This document shows, in pieces, positions 1 to 8,907 of a stretch of DNA of 64,000 nucleotides. Origin of the DNA: Kaistia terrae (GTDB lineage: Bacteria > Pseudomonadota > Alphaproteobacteria > Rhizobiales > Kaistiaceae). The stretch lies in contig NZ_JAPKNH010000002.1 in the NCBI RefSeq assembly GCF_026344005.1, forward strand, positions 186,001-250,000, in the 5' to 3' direction. The translations under genes and the position numbers were made by a program. Numbering within the stretch: position 1 is the first letter of the stretch; every line of letters starts with the position of its first letter. Under the pieces are notes generated by a model, which searched no databases, was not told the origin of the DNA, and saw nothing but the letters and a program-made list of their open reading frames with translations.

Positions 1-217
1 AAAGCGAGTTGCCCCGTAGCTGCGGGGTGACGGAGGCCTCGCCTTGTCTGGATTTTTGATAAATTCGGCTGCAAAATCAATTGTTTGTGGCCAAGTTTGT
101 TTCGACTGGCAGGTGCGTATCGCCCGTCCTGCCATTGACAGTTTCGATTGATGTAGTGAAACTAGATTTATTCCGGTCGGCAGGGATTAGGGAGCCGATG
201 GGACATGGGAGGATCCA
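1..217. other. Leader region upstream of the first ABC operon
   Basis: No convincing gene. A short hairpin-forming stretch (CCCCG...CGGGG, about 13-28) may close an upstream transcript. A perfect -35 hexamer TTGACA lies at 135-140, but no good -10 follows at the usual spacing, so a promoter for the gene at 218 is only suspected. A GGGAGGA ribosome binding site lies just before the ATG at 218. Confidence 0.35.
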
Positions 218-1306
218 ATGACAAACGCCAGTAATCTTAGTCGTCGCGGCCTGCTCAAGGCTGGCGCGGCCCTCGGTGTCGGAGCGATGGTGGGCGGGAG
301 CGGCCATGCTTTCGCGGCTGACCGCGTCTTCGTTCCCTACAGCAACAAGAGCCTCGACTACTATTTCTTCGTCATCCAGGAAGAGGCCGTGAAGCGCGCG
401 GTCCAGGCGAACAAGTGGGAATTCCAGGCGACCAACGCCAATTTCGACAACACCCGCCAGTTGGAGCAGTGGCAGAGCCTTATGCTCTCCGACCCCTCCG
501 CGATCATCAGCGATCCGATCGACAGCCAGGCGATCGTCTCGGCGATCCGCCGCTATAACCAGAAGGGCATTCCGGTCGGCATCATCGACACGCCCGCCGA
601 TGGCGGCGACGTCGCGATCACCGTGTCGTTCGACAATTTCCTCGGCGGCCAGATGGCGGCCCAGGAGATCATCAAGCGCCTTGTCGAGAAGCATGGCAGC
701 GCGAAGGGCACCGTGCTGAACTGCTTTGGCGCGCTGCAGAGCGTCGCCTGGCGCCTGCGCAAGGAAGGCATGGACGCCGAGTTCGCCAAGCATCCGGAGA
801 TCAAGTATCTCGCCCGTCCGACGGAAGGCGCGCTCGACCAGATGCTGGCCGTGACGCTCTCGACGCTGTCGGAATTCCCGGATCTCGACGCCGTCCATGC
901 TCCGTCCGACTCGCCCTCGCGCGGCATCGTCACGGCGCTGCAGCAGAAGGGTCGCTGGAAGAAGGTCGGCGAGGAAGGCCACGTCATCTTCGTCAACATC
1001 GATGGCGAGCCGGTGGCGCTGAAGTGGATCCAGGACGGCTTCATGGATGCCTGCGTGTCGCAGGACCCGATCGCCTATGGCCAGATCGCGGTCGAGATGC
1101 TCGGCACCTATTCGATGAAGAAGCAGCCGGTTCCGATCGGCCCGTACGAGAACAAGAAGTACTTCTGGGAGAAGGGCGAGATCGTTGCCGGCAAAACCGG
1201 CCCGACGCTGATCATTCCGCCCTTCATCATCGACAAGTCGAATTCCGCCGATCCGCGCCATTGGGGCGCGATCGCCGAGACCGAGTGGAAGATCCCCTAC
1301 ACATAG
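218..1306 (+). CDS. Sugar-type ABC transporter substrate-binding protein, Tat-exported
   Basis: Periplasmic solute-binding protein of the ribose/galactose type (Peripla_BP_4), 362 aa, expected to deliver a small sugar-like ligand to the permease encoded downstream. The N-terminus carries a twin-arginine signal (SRRGLLK at about residues 8-14) followed by a hydrophobic Ala/Gly stretch and an AFA cleavage site, so it is probably exported folded by Tat. GGGAGGA precedes the ATG. It is the first gene of an operon with an ATPase (1407) and a permease (2988), and a strong hairpin follows its stop codon. The ligand cannot be read from the sequence; the amidohydrolase downstream suggests a lactone, cyclic or amide-containing compound. 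Confidence 0.88.
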   Translation: MTNASNLSRRGLLKAGAALGVGAMVGGSGHAFAADRVFVPYSNKSLDYYFFVIQEEAVKRAVQANKWEFQATNANFDNTRQLEQWQSLMLSDPSAIISDPIDSQAIVSAIRRYNQKGIPVGIIDTPADGGDVAITVSFDNFLGGQMAAQEIIKRLVEKHGSAKGTVLNCFGALQSVAWRLRKEGMDAEFAKHPEIKYLARPTEGALDQMLAVTLSTLSEFPDLDAVHAPSDSPSRGIVTALQQKGRWKKVGEEGHVIFVNIDGEPVALKWIQDGFMDACVSQDPIAYGQIAVEMLGTYSMKKQPVPIGPYENKKYFWEKGEIVAGKTGPTLIIPPFIIDKSNSADPRHWGAIAETEWKIPYT

Positions 1307-1316
1307 TCGGTATAGG

Positions 1317-1347
1317 CGCCGCGCCGGGGAAATCCTCCGGCGCGGCG
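1317..1347 (+). promoter_or_regulatory. Intercistronic hairpin after the binding-protein gene
   Basis: Perfect 11-bp stem (CGCCGCGCCGG at 1317-1327 pairing with 1337-1347) with a 9-nt loop and no T-tract. It sits between the binding-protein and ATPase genes, where such hairpins commonly protect the 5' message or attenuate readthrough so that binding protein is made in excess. Confidence 0.6.
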
Positions 1348-1406
1348 TCGCCTTCTGTTCAGCCGCGCTTGATGCGCGGCCATTGCGTTTTTGACAGGAG
1401 ATGCGC

Positions 1407-2927
1407 GTGACCGTGCCGATGACAGCCGGATCGCAGGCCGCGGACGACTATGTCCTGCGGGTGGAAAACCTCGGCAAGGTCTATGGCGGCGCCGTGGCGC
1501 TGCGCGATGTCAGCCTCGCCATCCGCCGCGGCTCGATCCATGGCCTGCTGGGTGAAAACGGCGCCGGCAAGAGCACGCTGGTCGGCATCATGTCGGGCCA
1601 GCGCCAGCCGACGACCGGCACGATCTATCTCGACGGCGTCGCGCTCGGCCATGCCGACGTGCCCTCGATGGAAGAGGCGGGCGTGTTCCTGGTCACCCAG
1701 GAGCCGATGATCATCGACCATCTCTCGGCGGCCGAAAACCTGATGCTCGGCATCTGGCCGCGCCGCTTCGGCTTCGTGAACTGGCGCAAGCTGCGCAAGG
1801 ACGCGGCCAGGATGCTGGCCGGCACCGGAATCGATCTCGACAGGCCTGCCGGCAAGCTCGACGCCGTGGCGCGGCGCAAGCTCAACATCCTCCGCGCCAT
1901 GTTCAGCGGCGGCAAGGTCATCATCCTCGACGAGCCGACGGCGGCCTTGACCGTCGAGGACCGCCAGCAGCTGTTCGATTTCATGCGCCGCCTCAAGGCG
2001 GACGGCGTCACCTTCATCTTCATCTCGCACTACAATGACGAGATCCTCGACATCTGCGACGCCGTCTCGGTCCTGCGCGACGGCATTCTGGCCGGCGGGT
2101 CGGAGGATGTCGGCAGCCTGACCTCGGCGCAGCTTTCCGAACTGGTGCTGGGCCGTGGCCTGGTGCTGTTTCAGCGCGAGCGGCGGGAGTTTGCCGAGGA
2201 TGCGCCGGCCGTGCAGCTTCGCGATGTCGTCGGTCCCAGCGTCCGCGTGCCGGCGCTCGATATTCGTCCCGGCGAGGTCGTCGGCTTCACCGGCCTGCCC
2301 GGTGCCGGGGCCAAGGAACTGGCGCGCTGCATCTTCGGCCTGACGCCGGTGCAATCGGGCACGATCCGCTTCGCAGACGAGACCGAGACGCACAAACTGC
2401 CGACCCATCCGCGCGATGCCTTCGAATCCGGCATTGCCTTTCTCTCCGACGATCGCCGCCGCGATGGCGCGATCGGCCAGATGTCGATCGGCGCCAACAT
2501 CTCGCTCTCGTCGTTGGCCTCGGTGGCGCGTTCCGGCTTCCTCAGCAAGGACGCCGAACTGAAGCTGTCCGACCGCTATTTTGCCGCCATGGGCATCAAG
2601 GCGCCTTCGGCGGCGGTTGCCGTCGATACGCTGTCGGGCGGCAACCAGCAGAAGGTCTGCCTTGGCCGCGTGCTCGCCACGGGCCCGCGCGTGCTGATCC
2701 TCGACGAGCCGACGCGCGGCATCGACGTCGGCGTCAAGCAGGACGTGTTGCGCATCGTTGACGAACTGAGCCGGACCGGCGTCGCCGTGATCATCGTCTC
2801 GACCGATACCGACGAGATCACCCGCGCCGTCGACCGGGTCTGCATTTTCGAAAACGGCGCCATCGCCCGTGAACTGACGGGCTCCGAGATAACCAATGAC
2901 CGGCTCCGGGGCCTTGAGCCGAGCTAG
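1407..2927 (+). CDS. Sugar-type ABC transporter ATP-binding protein (RbsA/MglA family, tandem NBD)
   Basis: Cytoplasmic ATPase with two fused nucleotide-binding domains, about 506 aa, normal for the RbsA family. The first half has Walker A GENGAGKS and Walker B VIILDEPT, but the place of the usual LSxGQ signature reads DAVARRKLNI, so its signature is degenerate. The second half has the family's degenerate Walker A (GLPGAGAKE), a canonical LSGGNQQK signature and ILDEPTRGID. An ATG at 1401 touches the AGGAG ribosome binding site directly; the GTG at 1407 has proper 6-nt spacing, so I chose it. It should power the permease at 2988 with the binding protein at 218. Confidence 0.88.
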   Translation: MTVPMTAGSQAADDYVLRVENLGKVYGGAVALRDVSLAIRRGSIHGLLGENGAGKSTLVGIMSGQRQPTTGTIYLDGVALGHADVPSMEEAGVFLVTQEPMIIDHLSAAENLMLGIWPRRFGFVNWRKLRKDAARMLAGTGIDLDRPAGKLDAVARRKLNILRAMFSGGKVIILDEPTAALTVEDRQQLFDFMRRLKADGVTFIFISHYNDEILDICDAVSVLRDGILAGGSEDVGSLTSAQLSELVLGRGLVLFQRERREFAEDAPAVQLRDVVGPSVRVPALDIRPGEVVGFTGLPGAGAKELARCIFGLTPVQSGTIRFADETETHKLPTHPRDAFESGIAFLSDDRRRDGAIGQMSIGANISLSSLASVARSGFLSKDAELKLSDRYFAAMGIKAPSAAVAVDTLSGGNQQKVCLGRVLATGPRVLILDEPTRGIDVGVKQDVLRIVDELSRTGVAVIIVSTDTDEITRAVDRVCIFENGAIARELTGSEITNDRLRGLEPS

Positions 2928-2987
2928 GGTCCGATATCGGGACCTTGCGCCGGCCGCTTTGGATGCCATGCTGACAATGAGGAAGAG

Positions 2988-4001
2988 ATGAGCCGCACGA
3001 TGACCGTTGCCGCCAAGACCGCAAGCCCCGCCGGCGCCGCCCCGACCGCGAAGGAGGGCGGGCGTTCCGCTCTCGGCTGGGTGCTGCACAATGTCGTCTG
3101 GATCTGGCTGATCGCGCTGGTCGTGATCTTCGGCCTGTTCAACCAGTTCTTCTTCACCGTCAACAACATGCAGAACATCATGGTCCAGGCCACGGTGCTC
3201 GGCATGCTGGGCCTCGCGGTGGCACTGCCGCTGCTCGTCGCCGAGATCGACCTGTCGCTGCCGGCCAATCTCGGTTTCTCGTCGGCAATCGGCGCGATGG
3301 CCTATTCCGACTGGGGCCTGCCGTGGTTCCCGGGAATGCTGGTTGGCGTCGGCGTCGCCACCTTCATCGGCTTCTTCAACGGTCTCTGCATCACCAAGCT
3401 CCGGATGGTGTCGCTGATCCAGACCTTGTCGATGATGATCATCCTGCAGGGTGCGCTGCTGGCGCTGACGCAGGGCCGCACCATCACCAATCTCTCCGAT
3501 GGCTATGTCTGGATCGGCCAGGCGACCATCGGCGGCTGGCCGATCATGCCGTTCATCTTCGTCATCGCGCTGGTCGGCGTCGGCATCCTGCTTTCCAACA
3601 CGGTGTTCGGTCGCCGCGTCTATGCGGTGGGCGGCAATCCGGTCGCGTCCAATTCGGCCGGCATCCGCGTCGACCGGGTCAAGATCCTGACCTATACGCT
3701 GGCCGGCTTCCTCGCCGGTTGCGCCGGTTTCCTGCTGGCGTCCTGGCAGATGGCGATCACCTCCAACCAGGGCTCGAGCTATCTGCTCTATGCCATCGCC
3801 GCGCCGATCATCGGCGGCGTCAGCGTCTTCGGCGGCCGCGGCAATGTCGTCGGCGTGCTGGGCGGCGTGCTGCTTCTGACCGTGATCCAGGTCGGCCTCG
3901 CCATCATCTCGGTGCCTTCCTTCTATGTCGGCATCATTGGCGGCTTCATGATCTTCATCGCGGTTGCCATCGACGCGATCCGCGTTCGCTACTTCAGCTG
4001 A
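2988..4001 (+). CDS. Sugar-type ABC transporter permease (RbsC family)
   Basis: Inner-membrane permease of the BPD_transp_2 family, 337 aa, with about eight to ten hydrophobic segments and the conserved GRRVYAVGGNPVAS / AGIRVDRVK coupling region in the second half. A hydrophilic Ala/Lys-rich N-terminus of about 30 residues precedes the first membrane segment. The start has a GAGG site 5 nt upstream; an ATG four codons in (3000) is also possible. It is the third gene of the importer operon, 60 nt after the ATPase gene, and the only permease, so it probably forms a homodimer. Confidence 0.88.
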   Translation: MSRTMTVAAKTASPAGAAPTAKEGGRSALGWVLHNVVWIWLIALVVIFGLFNQFFFTVNNMQNIMVQATVLGMLGLAVALPLLVAEIDLSLPANLGFSSAIGAMAYSDWGLPWFPGMLVGVGVATFIGFFNGLCITKLRMVSLIQTLSMMIILQGALLALTQGRTITNLSDGYVWIGQATIGGWPIMPFIFVIALVGVGILLSNTVFGRRVYAVGGNPVASNSAGIRVDRVKILTYTLAGFLAGCAGFLLASWQMAITSNQGSSYLLYAIAAPIIGGVSVFGGRGNVVGVLGGVLLLTVIQVGLAIISVPSFYVGIIGGFMIFIAVAIDAIRVRYFS

Positions 4002-4046
4002 GGCAAAGATTTCGAAACTGGAATTATTGCATCGCACAAGACTAAA

Positions 4047-4077
4047 GGAAGCGGCGCAGCATGAGTGCGCTGCTTCC
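4047..4077 (+). promoter_or_regulatory. Hairpin between permease and amidohydrolase genes
   Basis: A 12-bp stem with one G-T wobble (GGAAGCGGCGCA at 4047-4058 with 4066-4077) and a short loop, lacking a T-run. It may stabilise the upstream message or partly terminate before the amidohydrolase gene. Confidence 0.4.
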
Positions 4078-4200
4078 TGACTTTGCCGGGCCCCGGATAG
4101 ACCATAAGGCGCGAAGGGCAGCGTTTCGTCGCAATGCGAGCTAGTGCGCAGCGATGGTTCGTGGCTTAGTCTCTACCAAGAGCATGCCTGGGAGGGATCC

Positions 4201-5238
4201 ATGTTTGTTACACCGGAAGGTGAGCGCATTCTCATCGTCGATGGTCATACCCATCTCTGGGATGGTCGTCCCTCGAACTGGCGCAATGATTACGGCCGCA
4301 CCTTCATCGATACGTTCTGGGGCGGCCATGTCGGCTTCACCCCGGCAGACAAGCGCTGGACGCAGGAGCAGTTTCGCTATTACGGCGCCGAGAAAGCCGC
4401 GCGCGACCTGTTCGTCGACGGCTATTGCGACGCCGCGATCATGCTTCCCGTCGATCTCCGGGATTTCTACAATGACGGCTTCAACACCACCGAGCAGTGC
4501 AGCGAGCTGAAGGCGCTATTCCCGGAGCGCGTCGTGCTGAACGGCCGGATCGATCCGCGCGAGGGTTCGCGCGGGCTGGCGCGGCTGGAGAAGGATCACG
4601 ACCGCTTCGGCTTCAAGGGCGTCAAGCTCTATACCGGCGAGTGGAACGGCATCTCGCGCGGCTACCGTCTCTCCGACGATTTCGTAAAACCCTATCTGGA
4701 GAAGTGTCGCGAGCTCGGTATCAGCATCGTCCATGTCCACAAGGGGCCGACGACGCATCCGCTCGATTATGACGCCTTCGACGTGCGCGATGTCGACCAT
4801 GTCGCCACCTCGTTCCCGGACCTCAAATTCGTCGTCGATCATTGCGGCATGCCGCGCATCGACGATTTCTGCGCCGTGGCGGGACAGGAGCCGAACGTCT
4901 ATGGCGGGCTGGCGCTGGTCACCTCGTTCATCCGCGCCCGGCCGCGTCATTTCAAGACGATGCTGATCGAACTGCTCTGGGGCGTCGGGCCGGACCGGCT
5001 GATCTTCGGCTCGGACTACGCCATCACCAGTCCGGACTGGATCATCGATGCCTTCATGGCGTTCGAGCTTGACGAAGCGGACACGACCGAGGCCGGCCAC
5101 GCGCTGGATCTCGAAGCCAAGCGCAAGATTTTGGGCCTCAACGCGGCCAAGCTGTACGGGTTGGATGTCGATGCGCTGATGAACCTGCCGCCGGTCGATC
5201 TGTCCGCCTCCGAGGCATCCCGCCATGCGGCCGAATGA
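4201..5238 (+). CDS. Amidohydrolase family (TIM-barrel) metal-dependent hydrolase
   Basis: Amidohydrolase_2-type enzyme, 345 aa from the ATG at 4201, which has GGGAGG just upstream; an in-frame GTG at 4144 lacks such a site. The N-terminal metal motif is DGHTHLW (His16, His18). Later metal-site candidates are VHVHKG, VDHCG and the final Asp in FGSDYA, the order expected for the superfamily. Such enzymes hydrolyse or decarboxylate ring compounds, lactones and amides. The next gene overlaps its end by 14 nt, implying translational coupling with the DUF59 protein. Substrate unknown; it presumably acts on what the upstream ABC system imports. Confidence 0.82.
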   Translation: MFVTPEGERILIVDGHTHLWDGRPSNWRNDYGRTFIDTFWGGHVGFTPADKRWTQEQFRYYGAEKAARDLFVDGYCDAAIMLPVDLRDFYNDGFNTTEQCSELKALFPERVVLNGRIDPREGSRGLARLEKDHDRFGFKGVKLYTGEWNGISRGYRLSDDFVKPYLEKCRELGISIVHVHKGPTTHPLDYDAFDVRDVDHVATSFPDLKFVVDHCGMPRIDDFCAVAGQEPNVYGGLALVTSFIRARPRHFKTMLIELLWGVGPDRLIFGSDYAITSPDWIIDAFMAFELDEADTTEAGHALDLEAKRKILGLNAAKLYGLDVDALMNLPPVDLSASEASRHAAE

Positions 5239-5950
5239 AGTCGCCCTGTCGCCGATGGTCGTCGACGACGCCTTGACCTGCGCGCGGATCGCCGAGGTTC
5301 GTCTCGCGCTGGAGGCGATCCGCGACCCGGAACTCGACGAAACGGTCACGGCGATGGGCTTCATCAAATCGATTGAGATCGATGGCGGATCGGTATCGGT
5401 GACCTTTCAGTTGCCGACGCAGTGGTGCGCCGCCAACTTCGCTTTCCTGATGGCGGTCGACATCAAAGCCGCCGTCATGGCGCTGCCCTGGGTCCGTTCG
5501 GCCGAGATCACCCTGCGCGAGCATTTCGCGGCGCGGCGCATCAATGAGGCCGTCGCGCTGGATCTCTCCTTCATGGAGGCATTCCCGCAAAAGGCCGAAG
5601 GCGAACTGGACGGCCTGCGCCATACCTTCATGGAGAAGGCTTTTCTGGCGCGCCAGCACGCGGTGCTGGACGTCTTGCCGAAGGGCGGCAATCTGCCGTC
5701 GCCGGCGCTATGGACGGTTGCCGAACTGGAGCGGATGGCGCGAGAGGAAACGTATCTGGCCGAGCCGGTGGCGCGCTATCTGGCGCTTCGGAGGAACCTG
5801 CCGGGGCAGGTTGCCTTCATCACCGCGCGCGGCGAAGCTATCGAGCCGGGGCTCTGGGCCGCGCACATGCGCACCGTGCGCGGCACGGCCGTGACCATGG
5901 CCGCCAATGCCGAACATTGCCGCATTCTGGCGGCGGCCAATCTGGCCTGA
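5225..5950 (+). CDS. DUF59/MIP18-like metal-sulfur cluster assembly protein with C-terminal extension
   Basis: 241 aa. Residues about 22-110 match the MIP18/DUF59 fold: DPELDETV followed by VSVTFQLPTQWC, with one conserved cysteine at the usual place. The C-terminal 130 residues have no motif I recognise. DUF59 proteins help assemble or insert Fe-S or other metal centres. Amidohydrolase plus DUF59-type pairs are known beside binuclear-iron alkane/propane monooxygenases in actinobacteria, yet no monooxygenase is present here. It overlaps the amidohydrolase gene, so the two products are probably made in step, and it may mature that enzyme's metal site. Confidence 0.7.
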   Translation: MRPNEVALSPMVVDDALTCARIAEVRLALEAIRDPELDETVTAMGFIKSIEIDGGSVSVTFQLPTQWCAANFAFLMAVDIKAAVMALPWVRSAEITLREHFAARRINEAVALDLSFMEAFPQKAEGELDGLRHTFMEKAFLARQHAVLDVLPKGGNLPSPALWTVAELERMAREETYLAEPVARYLALRRNLPGQVAFITARGEAIEPGLWAAHMRTVRGTAVTMAANAEHCRILAAANLA

Positions 5951-6218
5951 CGGTCAGAAGAGTGATGCGGCGCGGGCGGGATAGGGGCTCGACTACCGTT
6001 GCGTTGGTCAGGGCAAGAAACCGGAAAAATCGCCCTGTTCCCCGTGCCGCCACGTCCGGTTGACGCGCGCTGCATCTGATAGGGCAACCCTCGGGCGCAG
6101 CAAAAGTTCCCTCATGCGGCAGGCGTCCGACGGCCTATGCAAGGGAGTCGATTTCTTCAGTCGAGCCGCGTTGCCTTCACCTCTCCCTGAGGGAGAGGTG
6201 AAGAAGATCAGTGGGCCT
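5951..6218. other. Convergent intergenic region with a perfect palindrome
   Basis: No gene is supported. The region separates the + strand operon ending at 5950 from the - strand gene ending at 6219. Its only clear structure is the family-1 palindrome at 6176-6202. Confidence 0.5.
6176..6202. repeat. Family-1 palindromic repeat (CCTCTCCCT/AGGGAGAGG)
   Basis: Perfect 13-bp arms around one central G (TTCACCTCTCCCT on the left). Related copies lie at 40305-40330, 40409-40434, 51802-51828, 54731-54751 (truncated) and 63285-63311. All are intergenic, like REP elements, and this one may act as a bidirectional terminator between convergent genes. Confidence 0.8.
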
Positions 6219-7403
6219 TCACGCGGGCAGGAGGCCCGCCGCCTTGGCGTGGCGGCGGGCACCGTCGGCAAGATGCGGCTCTGCCGTCTTTTCTTGCCTC
6301 CCCTGGCCGTTGGTTGTGCCGGATCCGTCCGGCCGATAGACGCTGCCGAACCGATTGGCGAGAAACGCCGCCATCGGGATTTCTTCCTGTTTCACCAGCC
6401 CGCTCGCCGGCAATTGGCCCTCGACGAGCAGGTCGAGCACGGCGCAGGCGGCCGAGGCCGTCGTCAACTGGATGGCGCTGCACGCCATCGGGCCTTCGGC
6501 GCGGCTGTAGATCTTCTTGGCGTAGATCTCCTCCACCAGCCGGCCCTGCTTCATGCCGCTGACGCTGACGAAGATGACGACGACGTCCTGACGCGTCGTC
6601 GGCAGCGCCTGCTCCAGGATGTCCTTCAGCAATTCGCGTCGGGCGCCGAGGCGCAGATCTTCCAGCAGCACCTTCATGATCGCGGCATGGCCGGGATAGC
6701 GCACGGTCTTGTAGTTCAACCGTCGCACCCGGCCTGCCAGCGTCTCGCAGAGCGTGCCGAGCCCTCCCGAGGTGTTGAACGCCTCATAGAGCACGCCGTC
6801 GAGCGAGAATTCCTCGCGCTCTTCGAGCGGCGGAACCGAGACGAGCCGGCCATTGGCAATTGCCTCGCAGGGCTCGCAATATTCGTTGATGACGCCGTCC
6901 GTGCTCCAGGTCAGGCTGTAATTGAGCCCGTTGGAGGGAAACTGCGGCAGCGCGCCGACGCGCATGCGGATGCTGTCCAGGCTGTCGAAGCGGCTGGCGA
7001 TGTCGGCGGCCACGATCGAGATGAAGCCGGGGGCGAGGCCGCATTGCGGGATCAGCGCCGCCCTGGCGGTGTCTGCCATGCTCTTCACTAAACGCGTGCT
7101 GGCGACGTCCTCGGTCAGGTCGAGATAGTGGACGCCGGCTGCAGTCGCGGCGGTGGCGACGGCCGTCGTGAGGTGGAAGGGCAGGGCGCTGATGACGGCG
7201 AAGGAACCGGCCAGGCTCGAAGCGAGCGCGCCCTCGGCGGCGACATCGACGACATGGTGGGTGATGCGCGCCTGTGACGGCAGGGCGTTGAGGCTTGCTT
7301 CGCTGCGATCGACGAGGTTGACCCGGTAGTCGCCCGTTTCCGCCAGCATAGACGCGATGGTGCTGCCGATCTTTCCGGCCCCGACGACGGTGATCTTCTT
7401 CAT
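6219..7403 (-). CDS. Saccharopine dehydrogenase family protein
   Basis: NAD(P)-dependent oxidoreductase of the saccharopine dehydrogenase/LYS9 family, 394 aa from the ATG at 7403, which is preceded by GGGGAG. An upstream extension without a ribosome binding site is ignored. The N-terminus is a Rossmann fold (VVGAGKIGSTIA), then the typical LTEDVAS and QCGLAPGF segments. These enzymes reduce or oxidise secondary amines such as saccharopine or related opine-like amino acids. It runs in the same direction as, and 143 nt beyond, the Lrp gene at 7547, the racemase-like gene lying behind that. A role in lysine or other amino-acid breakdown is inferred. Confidence 0.78.
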   Translation of the reverse strand: MKKITVVGAGKIGSTIASMLAETGDYRVNLVDRSEASLNALPSQARITHHVVDVAAEGALASSLAGSFAVISALPFHLTTAVATAATAAGVHYLDLTEDVASTRLVKSMADTARAALIPQCGLAPGFISIVAADIASRFDSLDSIRMRVGALPQFPSNGLNYSLTWSTDGVINEYCEPCEAIANGRLVSVPPLEEREEFSLDGVLYEAFNTSGGLGTLCETLAGRVRRLNYKTVRYPGHAAIMKVLLEDLRLGARRELLKDILEQALPTTRQDVVVIFVSVSGMKQGRLVEEIYAKKIYSRAEGPMACSAIQLTTASAACAVLDLLVEGQLPASGLVKQEEIPMAAFLANRFGSVYRPDGSGTTNGQGRQEKTAEPHLADGARRHAKAAGLLPA

Positions 7404-7546
7404 GGCGGCCGCTCCCCTGGTCTCTGGGGGAGATTGTCCCGCTCGCGCGTTGCGGTTGCTACGGAGGAAACTGCGCTTTCCGAGGCCTTTCGCCGACGGA
7501 AGGACGGGGTGTGCCGACGAAATGACGGAGACGGCCGGGCGTGCCG

Positions 7547-8041
7547 TCAACCCTTGTGGAAGTTGGTTGTCATGATGATCGAGCTGCGACAACGTTCGAC
7601 GCCGGGGAGATGGATGATCTCGTCGAGAACGGCATCGAGATCGTCCATCTGCGGCGCCTCGACCATCAGCGCCAGGTCGAAATCGCCGCTCACCGTGTGG
7701 CAGGTCAAAACTTCCGGCAGCAGCCGCAACCGCTCCATGACGGCGGCCTGCATGCGCTGCACCAGGCTCAGCATGACGATCGCCCGGCTCGCGGGTGTGC
7801 CTAGATTGCGCGACAGGATGGTCGAATAGCCGAGAATGACGCCGTTCGCTTCCAGCTTGGCGATCCGATCATGCACCGTCGTCCGGCCGAGCTTCAGCTT
7901 GGCGGCCAGTTCGGTCACCGAGGTGCGCGCGTTTTCCTGCAGCAGCGCAATCAACTTGCGATCGATGCTGTCGAGCGAAGCCTGCTTGTCCCGGACGCGG
8001 CCGCTGGAAGCGGGGTCCTTTCCGGATCCGGGACTGTTCAT
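7547..8041 (-). CDS. Lrp/AsnC family transcriptional regulator
   Basis: 164 aa: an N-terminal winged helix (LDSIDRKLIALLQ, then LKLGRTTVHDRI) and a C-terminal RAM/AsnC effector domain with the VSGDFDLALMVE segment. The N-terminus is about 25 residues longer than in typical Lrp proteins. GGGAGG lies 13 nt before the ATG. It starts 4 nt after the racemase-like gene ends, so the two are co-transcribed. It probably senses an amino acid and controls this block. Confidence 0.85.
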   Translation of the reverse strand: MNSPGSGKDPASSGRVRDKQASLDSIDRKLIALLQENARTSVTELAAKLKLGRTTVHDRIAKLEANGVILGYSTILSRNLGTPASRAIVMLSLVQRMQAAVMERLRLLPEVLTCHTVSGDFDLALMVEAPQMDDLDAVLDEIIHLPGVERCRSSIIMTTNFHKG

Positions 8042-8045
8042 CGGT

Positions 8046-8783
8046 TCAGTAGCCTCCCTGATAGGTCCGGCGCCGTCCCGCTCCCTGCACGAAATCGATC
8101 ATCGTCAGGAAGTCGAACACATGCCGGCCCGTCGCCCGCTGTACCGCCGCAGCGTAAAGGGGAAGGTTGGAGCATTCCAGCAGGATCGCGCCGATTTCGG
8201 GATGTTCCTCGACCAGCTTCATGGCGCGCTCAACCACTTCCTTCTCGACGGCGTCGCTGTCGAGCTCGCCCTCCTCGTCGAGAATGGCATAGCGGAACGC
8301 CGGCGCGTCCTGCAGGCCCGCGACATGCAGCGCCCGGGTCGGGTGCGGATAGGCGTAGGACAGAAGTTCGGGCGTCAGCCGGTCCTTGTTGGCGCAGATC
8401 ACGCCGATCGAGGCGCTGGGTGCCAGAGTCGCGGCGATGAAGGGCAATTGCAGCAGGCTGGAGAGCATCACCGGAATGTCGAGCGCAGCGGCGACCTCTT
8501 CCTGGAAATACAGCATGTAGCCGCAATCGCTGGTGATCGCCTTGACGCCCATGCCCTGAAGCTTCTTCGCAGCGGCGACGACCGACGGCGCCATCGAGCG
8601 GTCGCCTTCATTGATCAGGCTGTCGATGGTGACGTCATAGATCGTCTCGTAGAGCACCGGATAGTTGTAGCTCCAGGCATTGCCAACATCGCCGGGCGGA
8701 AAAGGATTGGAGCAGGCGATCAGAAGAATGCCGATTTCATGGCCGTAGCTCTGCGCATCCGGACGAACACGATAAATTCCCAC
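8046..8783 (-). CDS. Aspartate/glutamate racemase family protein
   Basis: 245 aa member of the Asp/Glu/hydantoin racemase superfamily. The two catalytic cysteines expected on opposite faces of the active site are visible: TSDCGY (Cys87) and LLECSN (Cys204). A GTG start is preceded by GGAGAG. Family members racemise amino acids or hydantoins or decarboxylate malonates by a cofactor-independent two-base mechanism. The gene is divergent from the aldehyde dehydrogenase at 8908 and co-directional with the Lrp gene. The exact substrate is not deducible. Confidence 0.78.
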   Translation of the reverse strand: MGIYRVRPDAQSYGHEIGILLIACSNPFPPGDVGNAWSYNYPVLYETIYDVTIDSLINEGDRSMAPSVVAAAKKLQGMGVKAITSDCGYMLYFQEEVAAALDIPVMLSSLLQLPFIAATLAPSASIGVICANKDRLTPELLSYAYPHPTRALHVAGLQDAPAFRYAILDEEGELDSDAVEKEVVERAMKLVEEHPEIGAILLECSNLPLYAAAVQRATGRHVFDFLTMIDFVQGAGRRRTYQGGY

Positions 8784-8845
8784 GTCTATACTCTCCTCTG
8801 CGGATCCGGATTCTCGGAAAAAGTCGCTCGCCTCACTCGGTGAAA

Positions 8846-8859
8846 TCCACTATAGGGGA
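8846..8859. promoter_or_regulatory. Shared 14-bp near-palindromic operator, copy 1
   Basis: TCCACTATAGGGGA fits the symmetric pattern TCCnCTATAGnGGA. The identical 14-mer occurs at 12947-12960 before the GMC oxidoreductase gene. This copy lies between the divergent racemase-like and aldehyde dehydrogenase genes, about 62 and 48 bp from their starts. The binding protein is unknown; the XRE-cupin protein at 10502 is the closest candidate. Confidence 0.6.
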
Positions 8860-8907
8860 ATTGCCCGTCCGTGTAATCCGCGACCGGCTTAATTCCCAGG
8901 GGGTTTC

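Noticed and set aside
1359-4037. An 892-codon open frame antisense to the sugar-type ABC genes
   Set aside because: Its translation is low in hydrophobic residues and rich in Arg, Asp, Gly and Ala, the usual mirror of GC-rich coding DNA. The + strand carries clear RbsA and RbsC family genes here.
6060-7091. A 343-codon + strand frame opposite the saccharopine-dehydrogenase-like gene
   Set aside because: Mirror composition and no start signal; the - strand has a Rossmann motif and a good ribosome binding site.
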